From: Chamaelirium japonicum
Taxonomy: Eukaryota; Streptophyta; Magnoliopsida; Liliales; Melanthiaceae
Assembly: GCA_947650365.1 (NCBI GenBank)
Contig: OX393551.1
Coordinates: 66,191,094 to 66,255,093 of the forward strand
Direction: 5' to 3'
Length of the DNA stretch: 64,000 nucleotides
This document shows, piece after piece, positions 23,482 through 44,862 of this stretch. The position numbers and the translations under genes are program-made. The notes under the pieces are model-generated. The model searched no databases. It saw only the letters and a list, made by a program, of their open reading frames with translations, and was not told the origin of the DNA. How positions within the stretch are numbered: position 1 is the first letter of the stretch; each line of letters starts with the position of its first letter.

Positions 23482-23772
23482 TAAGAGAGGTTTGATGATA
23501 AATAAAAAATGAGACTTCATTATGCATCACATCTACTTCCATGGCCTGCATTTGGGTCATAACAAACCCTAATCTTCACAAAAACCTTAAACAAGAGAGA
23601 GAGAGAGATAGAGAGAGAGACCTCGTCAGCCTTAACAAACAAGAAATGATGGCCAGACTTAACAAACCAGAAATGCTGGTGCATCCTGAGGATATTCAGT
23701 TTGGAAGACAAAGCAAAAAATCATCCTCAGTGGGTCCGAGGAAGGGGTCATATCAGTATCATATGCTCTCTC

Positions 23773-23780
23773 TATATAAA
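23773..23780 (+). promoter_or_regulatory. Putative TATA box of bZIP gene
   Basis: TATATAAA follows a CT-rich stretch about 750 bp upstream of the chosen ATG. A leader of that length is plausible if a 5'-UTR intron exists: a possible acceptor 'ttctggtttgcag' ends at 24384. The start site is inferred only from position. Confidence 0.5.
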
Positions 23781-24528
23781 AATCCACCCATGGCCCAGAA
23801 CTGGGCCATGTCCTCCTCAAAATGGGCACGAACTGGAGAGGACTGGAACTCCAGCTCTCCATCACTTGGCCCTGTGCCAGTGTCTGGAGTTCCTGCTTCA
23901 GCCAACCATGGAGCCATATGGATCGAGAGATCTGATTCCTGCCATAAGTAGAGTGGGATTTTTGCTCTGTTTGTAATCCTGAGGCTCAGATTCGGATTCC
24001 TCGTGATAGGAATCAGAATCCAGGACAAGATGTCGTAAAAATCATGTTTTTGGCAGTTGGGTCTTGTTCCACATCCTTGTATCTCTCCACTCCTGGATGC
24101 TCTCAATCTTTTTCTTCTGTTTTGATGGCTGGGCCATGGACTCTGTGAGGCTTGAAGCCTGTCTTCTCTGCTTGTAAGCTCTCAACCCTTGTTCTGCCAT
24201 CAGTTGTTCTTGCCGAATCCATTGTCTTGAGGTTCGAATCCTTTGTGGGTCTGCCGGGCTTGTTGGATTCTGTGTTGGAATTGTTGAAACCTGCGACCCT
24301 TTTGATGATTTTGTTTCTGGGGCTCTATTCAAAGGGTTTGTAGGATCATTGGGTGCTCCTTAGTTGTATCCTTCTGGTTTGCAGATTGGGTTCATGGTTG
24401 TTCTGATCAAAAGAGGAGGAGAAAGGAGCATTTCGTGCTTCCCATAGTGGGTGCTAAGAGTTCTGCTTCTGGGTTTTGAGCCTGGGGCTCTAGTTTCTTC
24501 CATTCGATTGAAGAAGAGAAGCCGGTGG

Positions 24529-34743
<10,215 letters not shown>

Positions 34744-35303
34744 CCCACGATAAAGTTCTGTAGATTTGCATTGGGTGTTTCTTTAAATTTTGTTTGAGAA
34801 GAACATATGGTAGCTCTGGTTCTTGAGCTGTCGAACTTTCGTGCTTCTAAAGTGTGTGGAAGCCCTAACATTATTCGCTTGTTGCTTTCGCTGATGTTGC
34901 TGGCTTCTACTTGGGCTTTGTTCTACTGTAAATCCATCTTCCTGTTCTTTGAAATTTTACAGCACCATAGAGTTGGTATTGATATTACAATTGAGTCTTT
35001 GTTCGTCGATCTCTTTTTATAGCATCAAGGGACCCTTCCTTTTCTTGGTTACTATGGTTTCTCATTTTCGCAAGGGTGATGCTATATATACCCCACGAAT
35101 TCCCACAGGCAGCCCTAACTTAAAAAATATATATGTATGTTCCCATTCCGTCACTGGTCTCTTGCTAAGGGCAACCCATGCCCACTGCCCTTCACCGCTA
35201 GCAACCCACGACAGTCCCCCTCCTCCTTAGTCCCTCCCCTTCTTCGTACTCTTACCTTTCTTCTTCCTCCTCCTTTTTCCTTTTTCCTTTGTTCTTCCTC
35301 CTC

Positions 35304-35304
<1 letters not shown>
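34744..35304 (+). other. 3' region of bZIP gene
   Basis: Presumed 3' UTR followed by pyrimidine-rich DNA. No AATAAA was picked out with confidence, so the transcript end is unknown. Confidence 0.5.

Positions 35305-35334
<30 letters not shown>
35305..35334. repeat. C30 homopolymer
   Basis: An unbroken run of 30 C in a CT-rich context (35220-35360). It is prone to assembly error. Confidence 0.9.
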
Positions 35335-35340
<6 letters not shown>

Positions 35341-35831
35341 TCTCCTCCTCTTCCTCCTAGATATAACGACAGTTGGCCATTCCAAGCTGGGTGTGCCTAA
35401 TGTGCATCTAGCCATGGAGGCCAAATGTCTACATGACATTTGGCCACAGCTGGATTGGTCGAGAGTCGTTTGCACAGTAGGAGGAGGAGGGGGACATAGG
35501 AGGAAGAAGAAGGGAAAGTAGAGAGGAGGATGGAGGTGGGGTGATATATGTGGCCGACTGGTGGCGGCTACTGGCAATTTGCATGGGCACAACAGAGGAT
35601 GAAGAAAGAAGGTTGCCTTAGAAGAAAACCTATGTTGCCTTTAGATGGAGATTGCCTTAGGTAAAACACGGACAGTATATAGCCCCACTCTTTCGGTAGT
35701 GTTGACGAGACAGAATCGAGGATTGCCGGTAATTTTATGCATAACCTGAAGCAATTTAAGAATGGTTTTGAAAGGAATAAGTGAATAAGTAAGTTACTTA
35801 GTTGTTGTGCCGTATCTGGCATCTCTTTCTC
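35335..35831. other. Intergenic, nothing recognised
   Basis: GGAGGA-rich stretch at 35480-35540, roughly complementary to the 35240-35300 pyrimidine stretch. No gene. Confidence 0.4.
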
Positions 35832-35982
35832 CACCAGTAGGGTGGTGTTTGGTTAGTTTCCGTCGGGCGGCAGCCGTCTTTTTCCACCTACTGGTGGTTT
35901 TCTATGCTGTGCCGGCATGTGGTGTCTCCCGGCGGTCAATTTGTGACCTCTCTCATCTGATAATACCAAAAAAAAAAAAAAT
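35832..35982 (+). mobile_element. LINE 3' end (family B) with A-tail
   Basis: The segment 'tttccgtcgggcggcagccg' ... 'ccacctactggtggttttct' ... 'gtcaatttgtgacctctctc' ... 'tgataataccaaaaaaaa' recurs at 59240-59367 (+), in part at 49604-49690 (+), and on the minus strand from 61590 to 61488. Shared 3' ends plus an A-tail indicate a 5'-truncated non-LTR element. Confidence 0.7.
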
Positions 35983-36184
35983 TACTAAGTTGTGTCTAAG
36001 AGAGCATATGATACTCTCACTAGAAAACTTTTGAAGTGCCCTAAATGGATTCCACGAGTTTGATAGTCGTTATGGTGTATTTCATAAATGTAAAAGTCGG
36101 GTTTTAAACTTTAAACATTGCTTCCTTGGATTTATAATTTGGTAGAATAATCAGATTTTTTTAATGTGAAAATTCAGTGTCTTG
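35983..36184. other. Intergenic, nothing recognised
   Basis: AT-rich; no signal. Confidence 0.4.
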
Positions 36185-36610
36185 TAGGGCTGCAACCTAG
36201 GTGGCCAACCCGAACCCAACCCGATTTTTCTCGGGCATGGGTTGAGATTTTACAAACTTGATGGGTTGGGTTCAAAAATCCCAACCCGAGTTGTATTTGG
36301 GTTGGGCCTGGATAGGGGTATCAGGTAAGCCAACCCAACCCAACCTTTAAATTGTACTCTAATCCACCTACGGTGTAACAACATACAAAATGATCATCGA
36401 CTATATTTAATTTGCCTAACCATCAAACAACCCGACCCGACCTCACAACCCGACTTATATACAAGCTCAGGCAACCCGAGTTATCCATGTTGAGCTCGGG
36501 TTGGGCTTGGGCAAGCCAACTCCAACTCGACCTCTGGTTGAATTGGGTGTGAGTTAAGGATACAACACCATGGTTGGCTTCGGGTTGACCTCCCAACCCA
36601 CCCAACCTGC
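36185..36610. mobile_element. Degraded hAT-like element, right end lost
   Basis: TAGGGCTGCAACCTAGGTGG at 36185 is a hAT-type left end. It is followed by 'ccaacccgaacccaacccga' and complementary 'gggttgggc' blocks up to about 36610. No matching right terminus was found. Confidence 0.5.
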
Positions 36611-36639
36611 TCAAGTTGAAGCCCAAGCACCTTATGGTG

Positions 36640-36985
36640 TGATGCTCGAGTCCTGATCATGTGCAATCGAATCCCAGAGGCAAAGCACCTGCTCCACCAT
36701 CCGGTAAATCGTGTGATCGAATCATGTGGGCCGTCCTCCCATCTTAGTTGTCGGTTTATATGTTGCCCTTGTGGTGAGCTTATCTCTCGCCTTTGGGTCG
36801 CCTTTGGGGCAGATTTATCTATGTCCCCCGCGTGGCAATATTACAAGCAGAGCATGATTCGAACCCTGGTCTATTTTGTGCTCTAAGCATTAACAGACAT
36901 GATTCGAACCTTGGTCTACCTAGTGCTTTAAGCACTAACAGCGGAAGTATTGATCATGAGTTCCCTCAAAAAAAAAAAAAAAAGG
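36640..36985 (-). mobile_element. tRNA-like SINE relics
   Basis: On the minus strand, 'agaccagggttcgaatcatg' (36850-36872) has a perfect B box (GGTTCGAATC). A second, similar copy lies at 36896-36925 ('gattcgaaccttggtctacc' on +). No cloverleaf can be drawn, so they are not tRNA genes. An A-run follows at 36968-36982. Confidence 0.45.
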
Positions 36986-37009
36986 AAGAGTTTCACTATC
37001 TTTTAAGTA

Positions 37010-37680
37010 ACATACAGATGAAGCAATAATTATAGCAGTTAAAGTAACTCCGAAACCAAGTGAAAGAGTTTCACTATAGGGATAGATTTCTTTAGAAGTT
37101 AGTGTAGAAGATATGGTAAATTAAAATATATTTTGGATAATATTTAATATATTTTTAGTAATCTAAAATATATATTTAGTCATTTAAAATACATTTTAGG
37201 TAACATACAGAAGACGCAATAACCATAGCAGCTACAGTAACTCCGAATCAACGTGAAAGAGTTTCACAACATGACATTGAAGTTACTATAGATGCTATGG
37301 GTATATTAAACTACGCTTGATATAACATTCTACATTTTTTTAGTAATATAAAATACATATTTAGTAATTTAAAATATGCTTTAGGTACCATACAAAGGAA
37401 ACAATATCTATAGCAGTTACAATAACTCCGAAGTCACGTGAAAAAGCTTCACTACAAGATAATTTAAAGTATGCTTTAGATAATGTTTGATGTGATTTTA
37501 GTAATATAAAATATGTATTTAGTAATTTAAAATATGCTTTAGGTAACGTACAAAGAAAGTAATATCTGTTGCAACTACAATAACTCTGAAGTCACGTGAA
37601 AGAGCTTCACTACAAAACAAAAAAAATTCAGAGTTACAGTAGCAGCTACAGTAACTCCGAAAATATTTTGTCATGTAGTA
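37010..37680. repeat. Tandem repeat, ~180-bp unit, ~4 copies
   Basis: Each unit contains 'cagttacagtaactccgaa', 'cgtgaaagagtttcac', 'tttagtaatttaaaatatg' and 'ttaggtaac.tacagaa'. The CG-poor, AT-rich parts and the 'agctacagtaactccg' palindromic part recall the 3905-4470 array. Confidence 0.8.
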
Positions 37681-37787
37681 AAACATTAAGGTGTTGTAGC
37701 AGAAGAATGCATGAATGACGACAATGGACCTAACATTAATTTTTTTTATATTTGGGATGAGCTTTAAAGTTGTCTTAACGATGACTT

Positions 37788-38330
37788 TTTTTTTTGCTAA
37801 CCATTTTGCACTAGCTTATCAAAGGATTACATCAACAATCAGAAACCCATCGAGTATAGCAACAAGGACTGTAGTCACATGTAGCCCGCTACTCTACTTC
37901 AAGGGACAAGTTGGATTGCCAAAACCTAGAGGAGCTTGTAGCCCATGCAAACCCTGCGAGCCAATCAGCCACACAATTTTCTTTCCAACATATGTGCGAG
38001 ATCTAGACACTTGTAAAGAACTGGAGAAGATGCTTGCAGTCAGCAATGAGCAGGGACGATAAGATATCTTTAGACAGTTGGGAGAGAACACATTGTGATT
38101 CATCTTCAATCCAAATCGCATGTCCAGGAAGTAAAGTAGAGGTTGCAAGGAGGCCTTCCCATAGACCCTTGGTTTCCACCACCTGTACAGAAGACGTCAT
38201 TAGAGAAACATAACCAGCATCCAAAAGAACCCCATTTTAATCACAGATGACAAATCCTACACCTGCCAATATATTTAACGGGGACTTATTGTTGCATTGG
38301 GGTCAAGACTTTCATTTCTTGAAAACTTAC
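37788..38330 (-). pseudogene. LINE RNase H domain relic with A-tail
   Basis: The minus strand reads, with one frameshift, GVGFVICD, LLDAGYVSLMTSSVQVVETK, GLWEGLLATSTLLPGHAIWI, EDESQCVLSQLSKDILSS, then a SQGLHGLQAPLG tail. This follows the RVT_3/RNase H-like layout: N-terminal D-G, A/V-E-T-x-x-L-W-E-G-L helix, I-E-D-E/D-S acidic strand, C-terminal helix. A stop and an A-tract (T-run at 37788-37797 on +) end the element. Reverse transcriptase is not attached. Confidence 0.75.
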
Positions 38331-38357
38331 TCAAGAGGTTTTTTTTATTATCTATTA

Positions 38358-39170
38358 GAGCATCTCCAACGGGCTCCTTTGGATTTCTTCCTTCCTTGTT
38401 TTACCAAAAGAAATAAAAAAAGTAGTCAAAAGGGAGCTCCACCAAATTTTCCTATTTTGATATTTTCCTACTCTTCTCCCCAAGTGAGAGAAGCAGGGAA
38501 ACCTAAGAGTAGTGAGCCTCAATTTGCATTGAATGAAAGTCTATTGACATCCTTACTTTCCATAACAGCCCTTGTAAAGATTGTTTTTAGGGTTAATGTA
38601 TGAAAAGTCTCTGACAACAGATCCATCCCATGAACAGGATACCTAAATGTTTCATTTAGCCTAAGGTCCTTGCCTTTTTTGGTAAACCCGAAACTACCCT
38701 CGGTTTAGCCTCCCATCTCTCCCGAGCAGCTTCGGCGATGGTGGCATTCGGTTCGGGGCGGCGAGCAGCTCCGGCCTAGGCCTAGGGTTCATCCCATAGC
38801 CTAGAGATCTTAGGGTTAGGGTTAGGTTCGGTTCGGCGACAATGACGAGGGGCTCCGGCAGCGACGTTCGGTATTTAATGGCGGCGAGCAGCTCCAACGG
38901 GTTCACTAGTTCGATGGCAGGCAAAAGAAAATTTAAAATACAATGGAGGGTATTATCGTCTATAGTATTTCAAAGTCCTTAGGATAAACCGATCTCTTTG
39001 TCAAGGATAGCTCACTAAATTTCCCTTGTTTTTATTGGTCCTGATCATTTTACATAAAAATAAGGAGAGATTAAGGAGTCCATTGGAGTACTCTTTCATT
39101 CCCAGTCCTACGTGACAGTTATAAGCTCTGAAGAATAAGAAAGAATCATAGGATCCCATTGGAGATGCTC
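38358..39170. mobile_element. PIF/Harbinger-like element, TTA duplications
   Basis: GAGCATCTCCAACGGGCTCC at the left and ...CCATTGGAGATGCTC at the right form inverted ends. TTA flanks both (38355-38357, 39171-39173). The 813-bp body includes a GC-rich segment (38690-38900) with 'ttagggttagggttagg', possibly a captured or nested fragment. The minus frame at 38694-38924 has no domain. Confidence 0.75.
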
Positions 39171-39269
39171 TTATACCCTTAACCTGTACCCTATTTACCA
39201 ACTAAAATCTAACCTATAAATTCAAAGCAGCGGCTGGCGGTGGCTATGGCGTCGTCGGCTAAAATCTAA

Positions 39270-39805
39270 CCTACAATGATATAACTTTTATTATGTCATT
39301 GTTGACATAACTTCTATATGTCACTGGTGACATAGCTTATATTATGTCATTGATGACAAAACTTCTATTATGTCACAAATGACATAACTATTATATATCA
39401 CTAGTGATATAGCTCAAGCTTATATGTCACTGGTGATATAACTTCTATATATCACTGGTGACATATCTTATATATGTCAATTGTGATATAGTTTCTATTA
39501 TGTCACTGATGACAACTTCTATTATGTTACTAATAACATGACTTTTATATGTCACTGGTGGTATAGCTCAAGCTTCTGTCACTAATGATGTAACTATTAT
39601 ATGTCACTGGGTGACGTAGCTTCTATTAAGTCACAAATGACATAGCTAAAGCTTATATGTCACTAATGAAATAACTTTTATATGTCACTAATGATATAAC
39701 TTCTATATATCATTGATGACATAGCTTATATTATGTCACTGATGATATAGCTTCTATTATGTCACTGATGATATAGCTTCTATTATCTCACCGATGATAT
39801 AACTT
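39270..39805. repeat. Tandem array of GTCACTGGTGACATA units (left part)
   Basis: More than 15 imperfect ~22-35-bp units of the form 'atgtcactggtgatataact', each nearly palindromic. The array is interrupted at 39806 by the LTR element and continues at 44701-44862. Confidence 0.85.
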
Positions 39806-42190
39806 TGTATGCGCAGAAAAAGATCCGGGTCGTCTTTATTGCAAACACATGAAGATTACAGATACCGGGACCCGGGGGTGGTAAGCCGGGTGCGGCGAAT
39901 ATTTGATCAGGAGATTGTAGGAGAGATCCTCTGGAGGGTCCCTTTGATCTGCGTCTCCACGTGGTATTCGTGCGAGAGCTCTGAAGGGGTTGCCCAGGAT
40001 AGAGGTTTTTACAGGGTGAGGGTTCTTGAGAGGCTAAGGAGTATCGGTCGTTGTTTTTGTCCCTTCCGTGCATTGCGCTTTCTCGGCTAGGCAGTTTTTG
40101 GCTTCGTTCCTCGGTCTTCGTGTTTTCCTTGCTCCTTGCTAGACCTCGGCATCCATGATCGTCGGTTTGCGGCGTCGATCGTGCTTTTACTTTCGGCTTT
40201 TTGCTTCGGGCGTCTGGCTCTGGCTTTGCTTTGGTGTATCTCTGGCGTCAGCGTAGCTTTGGCGTTTAGCACTTGAACGTAGAAGGGGTAGAGACTTGCG
40301 GTACTTTCATTCTTCCGGACTCCATATCGTATCGGCTAGAAGTGCGTTGCTTTGCTCGTGATCCTTCGCAGTTGCTTGGTTTCAGCACGTGTGTGGCTTT
40401 AGCACGAGCGTAACTTTGGCTTTGCTCTGGCTTTAGCTTTGGGCTTTTGCTTTTGCTTTTGGCTTTAGCTTGATCTTCACCATGAATGATAATGGCGATA
40501 TCTAAGAGTCTTCTTTATTCTTCTGGCTTTATTTCGGTGGCGATGGTTGTGCCGTCGGCTTTAACTTCTCTTCTTCTCCGGGCTATTTCGGTATGATCGG
40601 AGTTGAAGTCTTTTTTTGGAGATGGCGGGTGTAGCACCGATCTCTGTGCGATGGATGTGGCGTCGGCTTTGTTTCTCTTCTTCTCCGGGCCTCTTTGGCG
40701 TGATCGGAGTCGAAGGCTTCTTTTGGAGATGGCAAGTATAGCACCAATCTTCGTGCGACGATTGTAGCATCGGCTTGACTTCTCTTCTTCTCCGGGCTTC
40801 TTTGGCATGATTGGGGTCGAAGGCTTCTTTTGAAGATGGCGGGGGTAGCACCGATCTCCGTGCGACGGTTGTAGCATCGGCTTTCGTTGATGAAGATGAC
40901 GGGGGTAGCACCGATCTCCGTGCGACGGTTGTAGCGTCGGTTTTTGTTGATGAAGACGATAGGGGTGGCACCGGTCTTCGTGTGACGGTTGTAGCGTCGA
41001 CTTTTGTTGATGAAGATGACGGGAGTAGCACCGGTCTTCGTGCGACGGTTATAGCGTCGGCTTTTGTTGATGAAGACGGCGGGGGTAGCACCGGTCTTCG
41101 TGCGACGGTTGTAGCGTTAGCTTTTGTTGATGAAGATGGCTGGGGTAGCACCGGCTTCAGGCCTTCTTCTCCAAGCTTTCTTCTTCGTGCGAGGAGTCGA
41201 CGCCTTTGTTGAAGACGATGGGGTGTTGTCGGCTTCGATCTTCTTCTCCGGCCTTTGCTTATGGCGTCTTCGGAGCTGATGAAGATCGTTGGAGATATCG
41301 GGATGATGATGACTCCGGGCCTTCTTCTCCAAGCTTTCTTCTTCGTGCGAGGAATCGAAGCTTTGATCTTTGAGTGCAAGGCTTCTGCTTTGATGAGGAC
41401 TTGATGGGCTAAGTGTTCCCGTAGGATGCGCTTGCCATGCCTCATGAAGCCTCCGATCTTCAAACGTTGGAGCTCCTTTTTGCAGAGCCCTTTCGTCTTC
41501 AGCTTTCGGTCCTTGATGCCTTCCCCCACCCCTTCTATTTATAGGCAAAGGGGGGAGGTTGGGAGAGATATGGCTGAAATCTTTTTGTTTCATCCAATAT
41601 CTCCCTCCATAACCATCAAGATGTGGTTACCTTATTTGGGGGAACCAACCCTGATTTGTTTCCCTATTTTTGTGGGGATGGTTATGGGCATGACGTGACT
41701 TGATCTTTGAAGATTGAGTTGTCATCTTTACACTTTCGGATTGTATGGCGACACGACGTCATCTTGTCCGTCGGATCGAGGGATCGTCGTGGATCTACGG
41801 TCGTGTAGACGTCCATGCCACCTCCCCCCGCATCGAGGCGGTTAGGGTTTTTTTTTTTTTTCTTTTCTTCCCTTTATGGCCGGCCCCACCTCCCAATGGG
41901 GAGGGGGCACGGTTTTCCATGAAGGGGGGGCCGGTGGGTCCCCTTTTTGTATTTGAGTTATGGGTCCAATGGGGCCCGTTTGCTTTGAGTCAGGTCCGCT
42001 TCATATGCGGGCCGTGTTTGCATGCGGGACATTGTGTGCGAGCCGTGTTCACATGCGGGCCATTGTGTGCGGGCCAATTTCGTATGTGGGCCGTTGTGTG
42101 CGGGCCAATTTTGCAAGTGGGCCTTTGTGTGCGGGCCAATTTCGTATGTGCGGGTCGGGTTCGACCCGTGGGCTAATTTCGATGCCCACA
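39806..42190 (-). mobile_element. Family A LTR, 2,385 bp (3' LTR with polypurine tract)
   Basis: On the minus strand the LTR begins TGTGGGCATCGAAATTAGCC at 42190 and ends CTGCGCATACA at 39806. Directly before it (minus strand) is the polypurine tract TTGAGGGGGCATT (42191-42203), so this is a 3' LTR with some internal sequence left. TATA box CCTATAAATAGAAGG lies at about 41534-41548 and AATAAA near 39836-39841. It is longer than the 13021 copy mainly because of extra tandem units: five 60-bp units (40840-41160) and three ~120-bp units (40540-40860). It also carries a 'gtgcgggccaatttcgtatg' minisatellite (41990-42170). Confidence 0.85.
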
Positions 42191-42934
42191 AATGCCCCCT
42201 CAAGTTCGAGTGCGCTCGCGGGAAACGCATAGTGCTTGGACTTGACTTACGTGTTTGCTTGGGATTGATGCCTTTATACGGACTCCCGCCCTTTCGTTTT
42301 CCCCGTCGTTTTGCTAGTACGGGAGACGAAGGGCTTTGGCAGCTTAGAGACGAAGACTCCTTCCAGGGTTTTGGTCTTGTCCCTTGTTACAGGCTTCTTC
42401 TTGCTTCGGAGATGGTGCAAATGTCGACGTCGGCCGCTACGCAAAGTCTGAGGGCGGTAAAGCGACAGGAGGGCGAAGACGACCACGGTGCTCCTCGGCA
42501 GAGTGTCGTCATCGTCTCTTCATTGCGGGATTGCGATGGCGGAGGAGAGTTGTCGCCGCCGATGGTGGTGACGACACAGATGGCGCACCGAGCGGAGGAG
42601 GCGGAGTGGTCGAAGACGCGGTAGGTTCCCTCCTTCTTCCTACTCCTCTTTCTCCTTCCTTCTTCTTTTTTTTTTCTCTTGTTTCTGTTATGAAATGGTA
42701 GTTGCATCGGATCGGGATGCACTCCGGATTAGACCCCTAGATTATGGGATAGGAGATTTACCCGTCTCTATCCCAATAACCGATTATGCCTATATATAGG
42801 GGGTTAAATGAATAACAGTTTTTCCCAACATTCTTTCCCCTTTTTTTTTTCATCTCCGTTTCCTTTTTTTTTACCATCTCCAACCCCACGACCGTCATGT
42901 CAGTTGAGATTGTCCCCCTCCTTTCACGCGTGTT
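42191..42934 (-). mobile_element. Internal remnant of the family A element
   Basis: GC-rich DNA between the polypurine tract and the nested solo LTR. Open frames occur on both strands (to 42624 on +, 42387-42722 on -), but no gag or pol motif is seen. With the nested LTR removed it would run into 44689-44700 and then back into the tandem array. Confidence 0.55.
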
Positions 42935-42939
42935 GATCG

Positions 42940-44683
42940 TGGCTGCAGTCGGCCTAGAGCCGACATAAGGCAAACCATATTCCGGCATAGCCTAACGCAC
43001 ACCACCAAACCTTAGTCGAGTCGGGCGGGAGTCCGACGATGCCAAGCCCTGGCCTAGCACACCAACCCCGACGCTTGATCTCCCCACGCTGTTGATCTAG
43101 CCCCATGAGCCCACACTTGATGTTAGCGGGTCCGATCTTATCGGGTCATGCATGCCGATATGGGTTCGACCGCCTAGGTAAAGTAAAGGCATAAAACACC
43201 CTGTGTAGCCATATGCGCACGAGATCGACCCCATGACGGCGATGATGCGCTACTTAGCGGCCTCGGTTGGCCACTAGTGTGATTCTCGTGTAAACCCCTA
43301 TTTGCATGCTAGTGGCAACAACCGACGCGGGTATGATCGTTTAGTCGGATTAGTATAATTGGACCTTAGTGCGACCCTTGGCGTTGGTAACACTGACTAA
43401 CCAAGACTGTACGATTGGGCATCGTTTTGCGTGCCGATAGACCAATGTCCAATGCCTAAATTTCTTAACTCAACCAACTCGGGTCTAAACCTGTGTTACT
43501 CGGTAGCAAGCAATGACCATAGGCCCGCTGTGTGTGTTTGACAATTCGTGACCGTGTTGACCCTGTTGGAGACGAAGTGGAGGTCGCCTAGCAGAAGCCC
43601 ACCAACCAGGTGACATTTACTTCCTTTGTCGTGGTCTTTGATAGTGAGAAATAAGAACAACTAGGGTAGATATCCATGATACTGCATTTAGGTGCCGCCG
43701 GGCATTACCGCATGTGGTCACGTGGATCCCTCCTTGCATGCAAAGTCACGAGTCCAGCGACGCATACTTTAAAATATTAATAAAATAATCATAATTATTG
43801 CATGGACACTATAATTAGACATTCCCTTAAATTAAACTGTAATTTGAATAAAATAATAATTAATGGCAAGTTTGAATCCCACTCTTTTGGTAGGAGTATG
43901 GGGATCATACCTAAATTGGGTCCCAGGAGAGTGTTTATTTTTATTATATATCATGTGATGCATGGGTTGTGAGTGCGATGCGAATCCCGGGGTAAAACGT
44001 TGAAACTAATTAATCACTGTTTAGCCTTTTCGGTAACTATGTAATAATCTACCTTGTATAAAGATTGGGATCCTATGCACGCAAGGGCCGTGAACCACCC
44101 TACGCGCATAGCTGAAGATCAGATTGAACTAAGGATTCTTTAGTCTAGTTAGTGTTCTGTGATTATTAGTGGTGATGATCCAGCTGAATCCTTTTGGGTA
44201 TGCCTCTCTTCAAGGCCCTAAGCATATGTTAGATCATCCAAAAATATAATAATACATAAATGGCCTAATTGATTAACCATGTAGATAAATCTACCAGGCC
44301 GGTGCAACCGAGTGTTAGGGCGTGAGTGAGATTACTTGGCTTGTCGTTAGAGGCTTGAGTCTTGTGCTCTTTTAGAGGGACTTCTGTAGGTATGTAGTGG
44401 CACCGACATGCCACTCATACTGATATGATAGTCCTTTTAAAGGTCGAGCTTGGTCTTTTCTCTGTTGATAGATTTGTGTTTCTCTGCCTTTAATAAAATG
44501 TTTTTATAAAAATCAAGTTTAAAATATCTTCTCTTGTTTCTCCTCTTCTTTCTCTCATTGTGTGAGAGTGAAATAGAAGCCCGATGAGAACCCCAATTGG
44601 CATAGTTAAGTGACCAGACCCAAAACCCTCTTTTTCTCACCTCATACTCCAGGGATTGATCTTCGGATTTCTGGGGCGTGACA
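42940..44683 (-). mobile_element. Solo LTR, 1,744 bp, perfect 5-bp TSD (probable Ty3/gypsy)
   Basis: On the minus strand it starts TGTCACGCCCCAGAAATCCG at 44683 and ends GACTGCAGCCA at 42940. GATCG is repeated exactly at 42935-42939 and 44684-44688. A TGTCACGCCCC start is typical of plant Ty3/gypsy LTRs. No primer site, polypurine tract or pol adjoins it. It was inserted into the internal remnant of the family A element. Confidence 0.88.
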
Positions 44684-44700
44684 GATCGCCTCGATTAGCA

Positions 44701-44862
44701 TCAATTGATGACATATCTCAAGTTTATATGTCACCGATGACATAACTTATATATGTCACTAGCCGCATAGCTTCTATTATGTCACTGATGACATCTTTTA
44801 TTATGTTACTGATGACATAATTTTTATGTCACAAGAGATATAACTCAAGCTTATATGTCTTA
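44701..44862. repeat. GTCACTGGTGACATA tandem array (right part)
   Basis: The same units as 39270-39805 resume ('atatgtcaccgatgacataa'), showing that 39.8-44.7 kb is an insertion into one array. Confidence 0.85.

Noticed and set aside
24229..24245. GGTTCGAATCC, a perfect tRNA B box
   Set aside because: No matching A box or cloverleaf in the neighbourhood; lies in the presumed leader of the bZIP gene.
38815..38835. Telomere-like 'ttagggttagggttagg'
   Set aside because: Fewer than three units, inside a transposon body; not a telomeric array.
41745..42624. Cys/Gly-rich frame of up to 200 codons
   Set aside because: It runs through the 'gtgcgggccaattt' minisatellite of the LTR and into the internal remnant; no gag or pol motif.
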